64,000 nucleotides of DNA from Helicobacter ibis. Lineage in GTDB: Bacteria > Campylobacterota > Campylobacteria > Campylobacterales > Helicobacteraceae. Made by a program: the position numbers and the translations under genes. How positions within the stretch are numbered: position 1 is the first letter of the stretch; each line of letters starts with the position of its first letter. Shown here piece by piece: positions 38,173-46,162 of the stretch. The notes under the pieces were generated by a model. That model was not told the DNA's origin and searched no databases. It saw nothing but the letters and a program-made list of their open reading frames with translations. The stretch lies in assembly GCF_027859255.1 (NCBI RefSeq), contig NZ_JAQHXR010000001.1:496001-560000 (forward strand), given 5' to 3'.

Positions 38173-39053
38173 TTATAAAACCTATATTTATACAAATTTT
38201 TATATGGATTTTTATAGTCACTTTTCTTGCATATATGCTTTACACTTTTGCTAAAAAGTTCTTCAAGTATCTCTAGAGATTTTGCTATGTGTTTTAGGCT
38301 ATGAGTGTGATAGCTACCTCTTATAATCTTTACTTCTTTTTTAGATAGATAGTGCAAAATATATGCATTTTCCTTACCAAGCCAAAGATTAAATCCTTGT
38401 TTTAAACCCACTTTAAAGCTAAGCATAACAAATAACGCCTTACGCATAGAATCTAAAAGATGATTTGCTAAGATAAATTGCTCTCTTAAAAGGGCTTTTT
38501 GCACATTGCTAAGTGTGAAATAAAATTCATTACATACATCATCAAAGCATTTTTGGCTTAAATGCGTTATGCTAAAAGGAGTTTGTGGAATAGTGTGTGT
38601 AAAAAGATTATCTTTATCCACAAGCACCTTGCTTAGTGGCTCTAGCTCATAATAAGCATTCAAATCCTGCAAAGGAATGATTTTTAAATCAAGTCTCACC
38701 CCATTTGCAAAAAGCATTAAAAAACTTACCCAATTTGGTGGTAAATCAGGTTTATAAAACTCCATAGATTCTGGAAGTTGAGAGAAAATAAGCCTCCCAA
38801 AATGCTTACTTGTAAAGACTAAAATCTTACTTGGGATTTTTGCACTTTTAATATCGCTTTGTGAAGAAATCTCTAAAAATTCGTGCATAGAATCTAGAGG
38901 CACAAAAAATGAAATATCATAATCTTGGTATTTATCTTTTTTGGCTTTGGGATTGACCCTTGAGCCTTCAAGTGTGGCAATAGTGATTGCCTTATGCTTT
39001 ATTGTGAAGTTTTTTATTGCTTTGATTGTATTTATTTGTGTTTGTTGGTTCAT
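38169..39053 (-). CDS. Aminoglycoside 6-adenylyltransferase-like protein (AadE/ANT(6) family)
   Basis: A 294-residue nucleotidyltransferase. The N-terminal motif ATLEGSRVNP followed by YQDYDISFFV is the GSR/DxD nucleotidyltransferase site of ANT(6). LPESMEFYKPD and LMLFANGVRLDLKIIPL match the second catalytic strand (DGxRIDL in family). The C-terminal helical domain contains WNLWLGK-type residues (here FNLWLGKENAYIL). ANT(6) enzymes adenylate streptomycin. This diverged copy may be intrinsic with another substrate, so resistance should not be assumed. It is coupled to the DNA glycosylase gene. Confidence 0.82.
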   Translation of the reverse strand: MNQQTQINTIKAIKNFTIKHKAITIATLEGSRVNPKAKKDKYQDYDISFFVPLDSMHEFLEISSQSDIKSAKIPSKILVFTSKHFGRLIFSQLPESMEFYKPDLPPNWVSFLMLFANGVRLDLKIIPLQDLNAYYELEPLSKVLVDKDNLFTHTIPQTPFSITHLSQKCFDDVCNEFYFTLSNVQKALLREQFILANHLLDSMRKALFVMLSFKVGLKQGFNLWLGKENAYILHYLSKKEVKIIRGSYHTHSLKHIAKSLEILEELFSKSVKHICKKSDYKNPYKNLYKYRFYK

Positions 39054-39320
39054 CTATATTAAAGCCTTTGTATTTTTATTTATTTCTTATCAAAATCATA
39101 ACATGTCTCAAGACTTTCAATATAGAATTCTCTTTAAGTTAGTTTGATGTTAAACGCTTGTTAAGTTCACAAAATATTATTTGTGTATTTTTGTAAAATA
39201 TTATAATTAAAATTATTATTTTTTTTAATAATTAAAAGAAATTAAATTAATAATATGATAGAATTTCGCAATTTTTTACATGTTTATGTAAGGAATGTAA
39301 TTTTAAGGAGGTAAATAACA
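39054..39320 (+). promoter_or_regulatory. Divergent intergenic region with predicted reductase promoter
   Basis: This 267-base AT-rich gap separates the minus-strand adenylyltransferase gene from the oxidoreductase gene. TATAAT lies at 39202-39207 and TATGAT at 39254-39259, both pointing towards the reductase. An inverted arrangement of TTCACAAAATATT and TATTTTTGTAAAATATT (39156-39202) could bind a regulator. The long leader ends in AAGGAGG before the ATG, a strong ribosome-binding site. No small gene is seen. Confidence 0.4.
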
Positions 39321-41708
39321 ATGACAAGACGAGATGTTTTAAAGACTTCAGCAGTAGCTTCTATAGCTATAGCAGGAAGTTCATCGCCACTTAGTGCCGT
39401 TGGTGCGATTAATGATATACAATTAATTCCACATGCTACACATTTTGGTCCATTTATTGCTAAAGTAAAAGATGGTAAATTTGTAGATGTATTACCAAGT
39501 CCGCACGATAAGAATCCAAGTATAATGATGAAATCTATGATCGATAGAGTTTATACAGATTCTAGAGTGAAATATCCTTGTGTTAGAAAAAGCTTCTTAG
39601 AAGGTAAAAATGCCCCTGAATTAAGAGGAAAAGAGCCTTTTGTAAGAGTGGATTGGGAGACTGCACTAAATTTGGTTGCTGAAAAAATCAAATCCACTCC
39701 AAAAGAAAATATCTATAATGCTGCTTATGGTGGCTGGGGGCATGTAGGGAGATTGCATAACTCAAATATCGTAACTGGAAGATTCTTTAATATCGTTCTA
39801 GGCGGTGCAGTAGGAACTGATGGTGAGTATAGCAATGGTGCTGCTGGTCGTGTAAATAATGATATTATAGGTGATTTAGAAGTATATTCTCAACAAACCA
39901 CACATGAGCAAATCATCAAAAATACAAAAGTATATGTAATGTGGGGAGCAGATTTATTTAAGTGTAACCGCATTGATTATGTTGTTCCAAATCATGTAAA
40001 TGATCTTTATTACCCAAAATACAAAGAGGCTAGGATTAAATTTATAAATATTGATCCATATTATAATGAAACTGCAGAGATGTTTGATGCAGAATGGATT
40101 AAGATTCGTCCAAATACCGATGTTGCACTAGCATTAGGTATGATGCACTATTTATATACAACTGGTAAATATGATAAAGAGTTTGTAGAAAAATATACAG
40201 ATGGTTTTGATAAATTCTTACCTTATCTTTTGGGTGAGAGCGATGGAATCCCTAAAGATGTAGCATGGGCTTCAAAAATTACAGAAGTAGAAGAATCTAA
40301 AATTAAAGAGCTATGTGATTTATTTGTAAGTCAAAGCACATTTATAGCTGGTAACTGGGCAATGCAAAGAGCACAGCATGGAGAACAGGCTGATTGGGCT
40401 TTAATTAATCTTGCGTGTATGATCGGACAGATTGGCACACCGGGTGGTGGAGTTGGTTTTTCTATGCATTATGCAGGAGGTGGACAAGCAAATAGCGGAT
40501 ATAGAACAACTCCAGGATTATCTCAAGGGAGAAGTAGAGTAGAGTTTTCAATTCCTGCAAGTAGAGTTAGTGAGTGTATATTAAATCCGGGTAAATCCAT
40601 TAACTTCAAGGGTAAAATAATTACATTCCCAGAAATTAAGATGATTTATTGTTGTGGTGCGACACTTCTAGGTCATCACCCAAATACAAACGAGCTAATA
40701 AGAGCTATTAGAAGTGTAGATACCGTAGTGGTGCATGAACCTTGGTGGACACCTATGGCGAAAATGGCTGATGTTGTATTCCCAAGCACTTGCACAATGG
40801 AGAGAGACGATATTACAAGCGGAAGCACTTATTCAAGAAATGTAATTTATGCTATGAAAAAGGTTGTAGAACCTACATATGAGCATAGGGATGATTTTGC
40901 GATTTTTGCAGAGTTAGCAAAAAAAATTGGTGGAGAAGAGAAGTATCATCAATATACAGGTGGTCTTAGTTATATGGATTGGATTAAGAAATTCTATGCA
41001 AGTTCTGATGGTCCTATTTTTAAAGAGTTTGACAAGTTTTGGGAGGATGGGTTTGTAGAGTTTGAAGGTGGGGATTATGAATATGTCCGCCATGCAGACT
41101 TTAGATCAGATCCAGAGACAAATAGACTAGCAACTCAAAGTGGCAAGATACAATTCTTTGTTGATAAGTTCGAAGAAGCAAAATTGCCTGATATGAAAGG
41201 GCATGTAACTTGGTTTGAACCTAGTGAATATCTTGGAAGTAAGGAAGCTAAACAATATCCATTTCATATGCTTAGCCCACACCCAAGATATAGAGTGCAT
41301 AGTCAGCTAGATAACACTTGGGTTAGAGATGTATATAAAATTCAAGGGCGTGAGCCAGTAGTAATTAATACAAATGACGCACAAAAACTAGGAATAAAGC
41401 ATGGAGAGGTTGTAGAGGTATATAACTCTAGAGGTGCTGTTCTTGCAGGTGCGTTTGTAACTGATAAGATAAGAGAAGGAGTAGTGCAGATTCAAGAGGG
41501 TGCATGGTATGACCCAGAAAATACAAATGATAAAACGCCAAGATGTAATGCAGGTGCGTGCAATGTGCTAACAAGCTCACGCCCAACAAGTAGGTGGGCA
41601 CAAGCTACCGCGGTTAATACTTGTCTTGTAAATATTAGAAAACTTGGTAAAGATGAGATTGTAAAGCCTTACAAATCTACATTAACACCAGAAATAATAG
41701 GAGCGTAA
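39321..41708 (+). CDS. torA: Molybdenum S-/N-oxide reductase (TorA/DorA/BisC family)
   Basis: A periplasmic DMSO-reductase-family enzyme, 795 residues. A twin-arginine signal opens it (TRRDVLKTSAVASIAIAG), and no [4Fe-4S] cysteine set follows, as in TorA/DorA/BisC. GAVGTDGEYSNGAAGRV holds the Ser ligand of molybdenum. Further blocks are VMWGADLFKCNRID, ANSGYRTTPGLSQGRSRV, VVHEPWWTPMAKMADVVFPS and HPRYRVHSQLDNTWVRD. TMAO, DMSO, biotin sulfoxide or methionine sulfoxide are possible substrates. The cofactor genes at 15-16.7 kb fit its needs. The electron donor is probably the cytochrome encoded two bases downstream. Confidence 0.87.
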   Translation: MTRRDVLKTSAVASIAIAGSSSPLSAVGAINDIQLIPHATHFGPFIAKVKDGKFVDVLPSPHDKNPSIMMKSMIDRVYTDSRVKYPCVRKSFLEGKNAPELRGKEPFVRVDWETALNLVAEKIKSTPKENIYNAAYGGWGHVGRLHNSNIVTGRFFNIVLGGAVGTDGEYSNGAAGRVNNDIIGDLEVYSQQTTHEQIIKNTKVYVMWGADLFKCNRIDYVVPNHVNDLYYPKYKEARIKFINIDPYYNETAEMFDAEWIKIRPNTDVALALGMMHYLYTTGKYDKEFVEKYTDGFDKFLPYLLGESDGIPKDVAWASKITEVEESKIKELCDLFVSQSTFIAGNWAMQRAQHGEQADWALINLACMIGQIGTPGGGVGFSMHYAGGGQANSGYRTTPGLSQGRSRVEFSIPASRVSECILNPGKSINFKGKIITFPEIKMIYCCGATLLGHHPNTNELIRAIRSVDTVVVHEPWWTPMAKMADVVFPSTCTMERDDITSGSTYSRNVIYAMKKVVEPTYEHRDDFAIFAELAKKIGGEEKYHQYTGGLSYMDWIKKFYASSDGPIFKEFDKFWEDGFVEFEGGDYEYVRHADFRSDPETNRLATQSGKIQFFVDKFEEAKLPDMKGHVTWFEPSEYLGSKEAKQYPFHMLSPHPRYRVHSQLDNTWVRDVYKIQGREPVVINTNDAQKLGIKHGEVVEVYNSRGAVLAGAFVTDKIREGVVQIQEGAWYDPENTNDKTPRCNAGACNVLTSSRPTSRWAQATAVNTCLVNIRKLGKDEIVKPYKSTLTPEIIGA

Positions 41709-41710
41709 TT

Positions 41711-42355
41711 ATGAGAAAATTAAGTGTTTTTACAATTTTATTAGCTGGTTTGTTTTTTGTTGGTTGTCAAGAATCTTCTACTAAAAGTTCTAGCTCTAGT
41801 GAGAGTTCATGTCATACATGCTTTACCTTAGATGAAACGCAGCAAGTAGTAGTGGAAAAACCAAAAAGAGAGGGTGTATATCACTTTGCTACTGAAGATA
41901 CACAAGTTTATTCTTCTGATGGAAGCAAGGTTATAGGTAGCGTAATTAAAGGCTATGGTTTTGCCGAAGTAAAGGAGCAGGGAGATAAGGTTATTTTAAA
42001 AGCTGTTGGATATATAAAAGATGGTGATAGCTTAAATATATATGCTGATGAAGATTTTATTCTACCTGCTATAACTTTAAAAGAAGGAAGTGTAGTAAAG
42101 GATATGGAAGTTGCTATACCTAAGGCAAAATTAACAAAAACAGAGAGCGAGATATGGAGTAAGAGCGAGTTTATTTACTATGATAATTGCTCTATGTGTC
42201 ATGCAGCACACTCTCCAAAAGAGCATACAATTCAAGAGTGGGAAGGCGTATATGGTACTATGAAAGCATTTGCTATGCCTACTGAAGAAGATGATAAGCT
42301 AATATGGGAATATTTAAGATCTCATTCTAAAGGTAGCTTCGCACTTGATGAATAA
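41711..42355 (+). CDS. Monohaem cytochrome c lipoprotein, TorC C-terminal-like
   Basis: A 214-residue exported lipoprotein with lipobox FVGCQ near residue 19 and a serine-rich linker, then a beta-rich domain (YHFATEDTQVYSSDGSKVIG, SH3-like pattern). The C-terminal haem domain carries a single CSMCHAAH (CxxCH) and the axial-ligand region around AFAMPTEEDDK. It resembles the C-terminal monohaem part of TorC without the pentahaem NapC-like domain. It likely passes electrons from a membrane quinol system to the reductase upstream. CHTC at residues 34-37 is a second Cys pair without the histidine. A terminator follows. Confidence 0.83.
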   Translation: MRKLSVFTILLAGLFFVGCQESSTKSSSSSESSCHTCFTLDETQQVVVEKPKREGVYHFATEDTQVYSSDGSKVIGSVIKGYGFAEVKEQGDKVILKAVGYIKDGDSLNIYADEDFILPAITLKEGSVVKDMEVAIPKAKLTKTESEIWSKSEFIYYDNCSMCHAAHSPKEHTIQEWEGVYGTMKAFAMPTEEDDKLIWEYLRSHSKGSFALDE

Positions 42356-42358
42356 TAA

Positions 42359-42385
42359 TTCAAAAATCCTTTTTGGATTTTTGAA
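42359..42385 (+). terminator. Rho-independent terminator after the reductase operon
   Basis: An 11-bp perfect stem TTCAAAAATCC / GGATTTTTGAA with a five-T loop, starting four bases after the cytochrome stop, followed by TCCTGCTTTTACTTT. It separates the reductase pair from guaA. Confidence 0.75.
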
Positions 42386-42514
42386 TCCTGCTTTTACTTT
42401 TGTAACTACAATTTAATATTTCAAAGTATATTTATTATTTTTTATGTAAAATTAAGACTATATTAAGTATTCAAAATTATAAATATAAAATAAATTAATA
42501 ACGGAGAGCATACC

Positions 42515-44566
42515 ATGAATCAAGTCCAAATTATAGTTTTAGATTTTGGCAGTCAATACACCCAATTAATCGCTAGAAGACTTAGAGAGCATGGGGTATA
42601 TACAGAGATTGTTCCTTATTTTGAAGATATAGAAAAAATAAAATCAAAACAACCAAAAGGCATCATTTTAAGCGGTGGTCCTGCAAGTGTATATGAAGAA
42701 GATTCATATAAGCCAGATTCTAAGATTTTTGAACTTGGTATTCCTATACTTGGTATATGTTATGGTATGCAATATATAGCTCATCACTTTGGTGGCAAGG
42801 TATTAAAGGCAGATAAGCAGGAGTTTGGTAAGGCGCATCTAGAAGTATTAGGTGGTGAGAAGATAAATTTTATATCTTTTGATAAATATAAAATAAGACA
42901 AAATGAGGAATCTATTTTGTTGTTATGGGAAGATTCTGTAAGAGCTAGTCATTGCTTTTTAAAAGAAAGTGATATTATAGAGATTAAAGATGAAGTAAAA
43001 GAAGGTTTAAGTGCATGCGATATTTTTATGGTGGCTGAACATGATGGTAGGTTTTTGGGATTTATAGGTTGCATTGATAATAAAATAGAAATGCTTTTTG
43101 TGTCTAGTAAATATTTTAATTGCAAAATAGGTAAAGGATTAATTAAATGCGTACTAAATGATAGATCTGATGTTATAGCAGTAGATTGTAATACGCAAAA
43201 TAATGATGCATTGAGTTTTTATCAAAATATCGGTTTTGAGATTTTTAAAGAAAGTAAAACAGATTCTAAAGGCAGAAATTTTCCTGTAACACATCTAAGG
43301 GGTAAAGCAGATAAAATAAGAGAGAATCTTAAAAATATAAAAGAAATCATAATTAGCAAAAGTCAAATTTTTAATAATGTAAAAAATAATAGTATTGTGT
43401 GGATGAGTCATGCTGATAGGGTTGAAGAGATTCCACAAGGATTTGTTGAGCTTGCAAAGAGTGGAAATACGCATTATTGTGCTATCGCAAATTTGGATAA
43501 AAATATTTATGCTTTGCAGTTTCACCCAGAAGTTGTGCATAGTGAATGTGGAGGAGATATATTAGAGAATTTTGCAATAAATATCTGTATGGCAGATACA
43601 AGTTGGAATATGAATTATTTTGCAGAATCTGAAATACAAAAGTTAAGAGAAGTTGCCAAAAGTGGTAAAGTGTTATGTGCAGTAAGTGGTGGAGTGGATT
43701 CAAGTGTAGTAGCGACACTTCTTTATCGTGCCATTGGTGAGAATCTTATTCCTGTGTTTGTAGATACAGGACTTTTGAGAGCGGGAGAGAGGGAAGCAGT
43801 GGAGGCGATGTTTAGAGAAAACTTGGGCGTACCGCTTATCACTATTGATGCAAGTGAGATTTTCTTAGGCAAACTAAAGGGCGTAACTGATCCAGAAGTA
43901 AAGCGAAAAATCATCGGTGAGACTTTTATTGAAGTTTTTGAAGCGGAGGCTAAAAAGCATAATGAAAATGGAGAGATAAAATTCCTAGCGCAAGGCACAC
44001 TCTATCCAGATGTAATCGAATCTGTAAGCGTAAAGGGACCAAGCAAGACGATAAAAAGCCATCATAATGTAGGTGGTTTGCCTGATTGGATGAAGTTTGA
44101 GCTAATCGAGCCATTAAGAGAGCTTTTTAAAGATGAAGTAAGGGCTTTGGGGCGAGAGCTAGGAATGCCTGAATCTATGCTTATTCGTCATCCTTTCCCA
44201 GGGCCAGGCTTAGCAATACGCATTATGGGAGAGGTAAATAAGCAAGATTTAGATTTGCTAAGGGTTTGTGATTCTATATTTATTGAGGAGCTTTATAAGC
44301 ATAATTTATACAATAAAGTATGGCAGGCATTCTGTGTGCTTCTAAATGTCAAAAGTGTGGGCGTAATGGGTGATAACCGCACTTATGATAATACTATTTG
44401 CGTGAGAGCTGTAGAAGCACTTGATGGTATGACTGCAACTTTCTCTCATCTCCCACATAGCTTTTTAGAGGGCGTGGCAAATAGAATCATTAATGAAGTA
44501 GAAGGGATAAATCGCGTAGTATATGATATAACCTCTAAGCCACCAGGCACGATTGAGTGGGAGTGA
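42515..44566 (+). CDS. guaA: GMP synthase with GNAT domain inserted in the amidotransferase domain
   Basis: Glutamine-hydrolysing GMP synthase converts XMP to GMP. The product has 683 residues against about 510-525 normally. Class I amidotransferase parts: [26 protein letters not shown], nucleophile GICYGMQ (Cys82), then after the insert VWMSHADRV and LQFHPEV (His337, Glu339). The synthetase P-loop is [14 protein letters not shown] (about residue 390), followed by [26 protein letters not shown] and the C-terminal PPGTIEWE. About 168 residues interrupt the loop after EFGKAHLEV and carry a YjaB-like acetyltransferase domain, in frame with no stop. Both host domains keep their catalytic residues, so GMP synthesis is probably retained. 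Confidence 0.95.
   Translation: MNQVQIIVLDFGSQYTQLIARRLREHGVYTEIVPYFEDIEKIKSKQPKGIILSGGPASVYEEDSYKPDSKIFELGIPILGICYGMQYIAHHFGGKVLKADKQEFGKAHLEVLGGEKINFISFDKYKIRQNEESILLLWEDSVRASHCFLKESDIIEIKDEVKEGLSACDIFMVAEHDGRFLGFIGCIDNKIEMLFVSSKYFNCKIGKGLIKCVLNDRSDVIAVDCNTQNNDALSFYQNIGFEIFKESKTDSKGRNFPVTHLRGKADKIRENLKNIKEIIISKSQIFNNVKNNSIVWMSHADRVEEIPQGFVELAKSGNTHYCAIANLDKNIYALQFHPEVVHSECGGDILENFAINICMADTSWNMNYFAESEIQKLREVAKSGKVLCAVSGGVDSSVVATLLYRAIGENLIPVFVDTGLLRAGEREAVEAMFRENLGVPLITIDASEIFLGKLKGVTDPEVKRKIIGETFIEVFEAEAKKHNENGEIKFLAQGTLYPDVIESVSVKGPSKTIKSHHNVGGLPDWMKFELIEPLRELFKDEVRALGRELGMPESMLIRHPFPGPGLAIRIMGEVNKQDLDLLRVCDSIFIEELYKHNLYNKVWQAFCVLLNVKSVGVMGDNRTYDNTICVRAVEALDGMTATFSHLPHSFLEGVANRIINEVEGINRVVYDITSKPPGTIEWE
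42848..43354 (+). other. In-frame YjaB-like GNAT domain insertion within guaA
   Basis: This stretch codes for residues 112-280 of the GMP synthase. The core (residues 118-263) follows the GNAT order and resembles E. coli Yja[21 protein letters not shown] with CFL, then [57 protein letters not shown] and [13 protein letters not shown]. The acetyl-CoA loop is degenerate: YFNCKIGKG where YjaB-type proteins have xRGxGxGR, so two of the glycines are gone. The NxxALxFYxxxGF block is kept. A helical linker ([18 protein letters not shown]) leads back to the amidotransferase fold. Catalysis is uncertain; ligand sensing is an alternative. Confidence 0.85.
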
Positions 44567-46161
44567 GATGCTTGAAAAGTTCTTTAAATACTAAAATATG
44601 CAATGATGAATTCCCAATACTACTTAGCCCAAAAGTTGCTGCTATTTGGGCTAGTGAATATCTAGGCAAAAAGGTGACGAGCAATAATATTATTTATCTT
44701 TTAAATTATGGAAAAGTTGCAAATCATAGCACAAATAACAAAGAAAATTTGGTAGATAGGAATGAATTAAAAATATATTATGATAAAACCATTAAATCGC
44801 AAAAATATTTAGATTCTCCTATTTCTTTTGCACAATACAAAGAAGCTGAAACAACAAAACATATTCATAGAATCCACCCTTACAAAGGTAAATTTATACC
44901 ACAACTTGTGGAGTATTTTTTAGATTTTCATACTGATTCTTTAAAGACAGAATCATATTTTGCAAAAGGAGATATTATTTTAGATATTTTTGCTGGAAGT
45001 GGGACAACATTATGCGTAGCAAATGAACTCAACATGCATGCCATTGGTATTGATATTTCATATTTTAATACAATGTTAAGCAATGCTAAAATTACAAAAT
45101 ATGATTTAAAAATACTTGAAGCAGAAATCTTTAGAATCACAAATGTGCTAAATTCTTATACAAACGCTACGCAGGTTAAAACTTTTGAATTAGATTTAAA
45201 TAACAAATTAAGCATGTTTAATCAAATGTATTTTCCAAATAAGACTTTTAAACGCCAAGTTGCTTTAAAACAGGTTGATGAAAAACAATATGGAAAAGAC
45301 AAAGAAGCAGAGTTTTTAAAAATTTATGATGATTTAATCAAGCAATACGCTATAAACCTTACTACAAATTTAAAGGGTAATTTTTTTGAAAAATGGTATT
45401 TGGATTCCATTAGGCAAGAAATTATCCTCATAAGAAATGAAATTTTAAAAGCACCAAAAAATCTACAAAATATTTTATCTATTATTTTGAGCAGAACAGC
45501 AAGAAGTTGTCGAGCTACCACACATTCAGATTTAGCCACTTTAATAGAGCCTATTACTGCAACATATTATTGTCATAAACATGGCAGAATATGTAAACCT
45601 CTTTTTAGTATTAAAAAATGGTGGGATAGCTATGCAAAGGATACTTTAAAGCGACTAAGAGAGTTTGAAAACTTACGTACAGATACAAATCAAATTTGTT
45701 TAAATACAGATTCTACAAATGTGAATATTACTTCTCAATTAGAATTGATAGATAAAGAATTTGCCAATCTTGTAAAAACACAAAAAATAGCTGGTATTTT
45801 TAGCTCTCCGCCCTATGTTGGTTTAATCGACTATCACGAGCAACATGCTTATGCTTATGATATTTTTGATTTACCACGTAATGATTGTTTAGAAATTGGT
45901 AGATTAAGCGAAGGACAAAGTAAGAATGCAAAAGAAAGTTATGTAAAAGGAGTAGCACAAGCCCTAAACAATGCAAGGCGATTTTTAAAGAATAATTACA
46001 ATGTATTTTTGGTTGCAAATGATAAATTTAACCTTTATCCAAATATAGCACAACTTGCAGGAATGAAAATTGTAAATCGCTATGATAGACCTGTTCTAAA
46101 TCGTAGCGAAAAAGATAAGAATAAATATAGTGAGAGTATTTTTCATTTAAAGGAGATATAA
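44557..46161 (+). CDS. Type II DNA methyltransferase (FxGxG...SPPY) with N-terminal HTH
   Basis: An amino-DNA methyltransferase of about 534 residues. Motif I is [19 protein letters not shown] (near residue 143) and motif IV is [20 protein letters not shown] (near 418). SPPY in this setting points to N4-cytosine or N6-adenine methylation. A winged-helix or excisionase-like N-terminus precedes it ([20 protein letters not shown]). The start is GTG at 44557, 44563 or TTG at 44572; all overlap or abut the guaA stop. It is the protective partner of the TdeIII-type nuclease two genes downstream. The target sequence cannot be read from the protein. Confidence 0.88.
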   Translation: MGVRCLKSSLNTKICNDEFPILLSPKVAAIWASEYLGKKVTSNNIIYLLNYGKVANHSTNNKENLVDRNELKIYYDKTIKSQKYLDSPISFAQYKEAETTKHIHRIHPYKGKFIPQLVEYFLDFHTDSLKTESYFAKGDIILDIFAGSGTTLCVANELNMHAIGIDISYFNTMLSNAKITKYDLKILEAEIFRITNVLNSYTNATQVKTFELDLNNKLSMFNQMYFPNKTFKRQVALKQVDEKQYGKDKEAEFLKIYDDLIKQYAINLTTNLKGNFFEKWYLDSIRQEIILIRNEILKAPKNLQNILSIILSRTARSCRATTHSDLATLIEPITATYYCHKHGRICKPLFSIKKWWDSYAKDTLKRLREFENLRTDTNQICLNTDSTNVNITSQLELIDKEFANLVKTQKIAGIFSSPPYVGLIDYHEQHAYAYDIFDLPRNDCLEIGRLSEGQSKNAKESYVKGVAQALNNARRFLKNNYNVFLVANDKFNLYPNIAQLAGMKIVNRYDRPVLNRSEKDKNKYSESIFHLKEI

Positions 46162-46162
46162 A

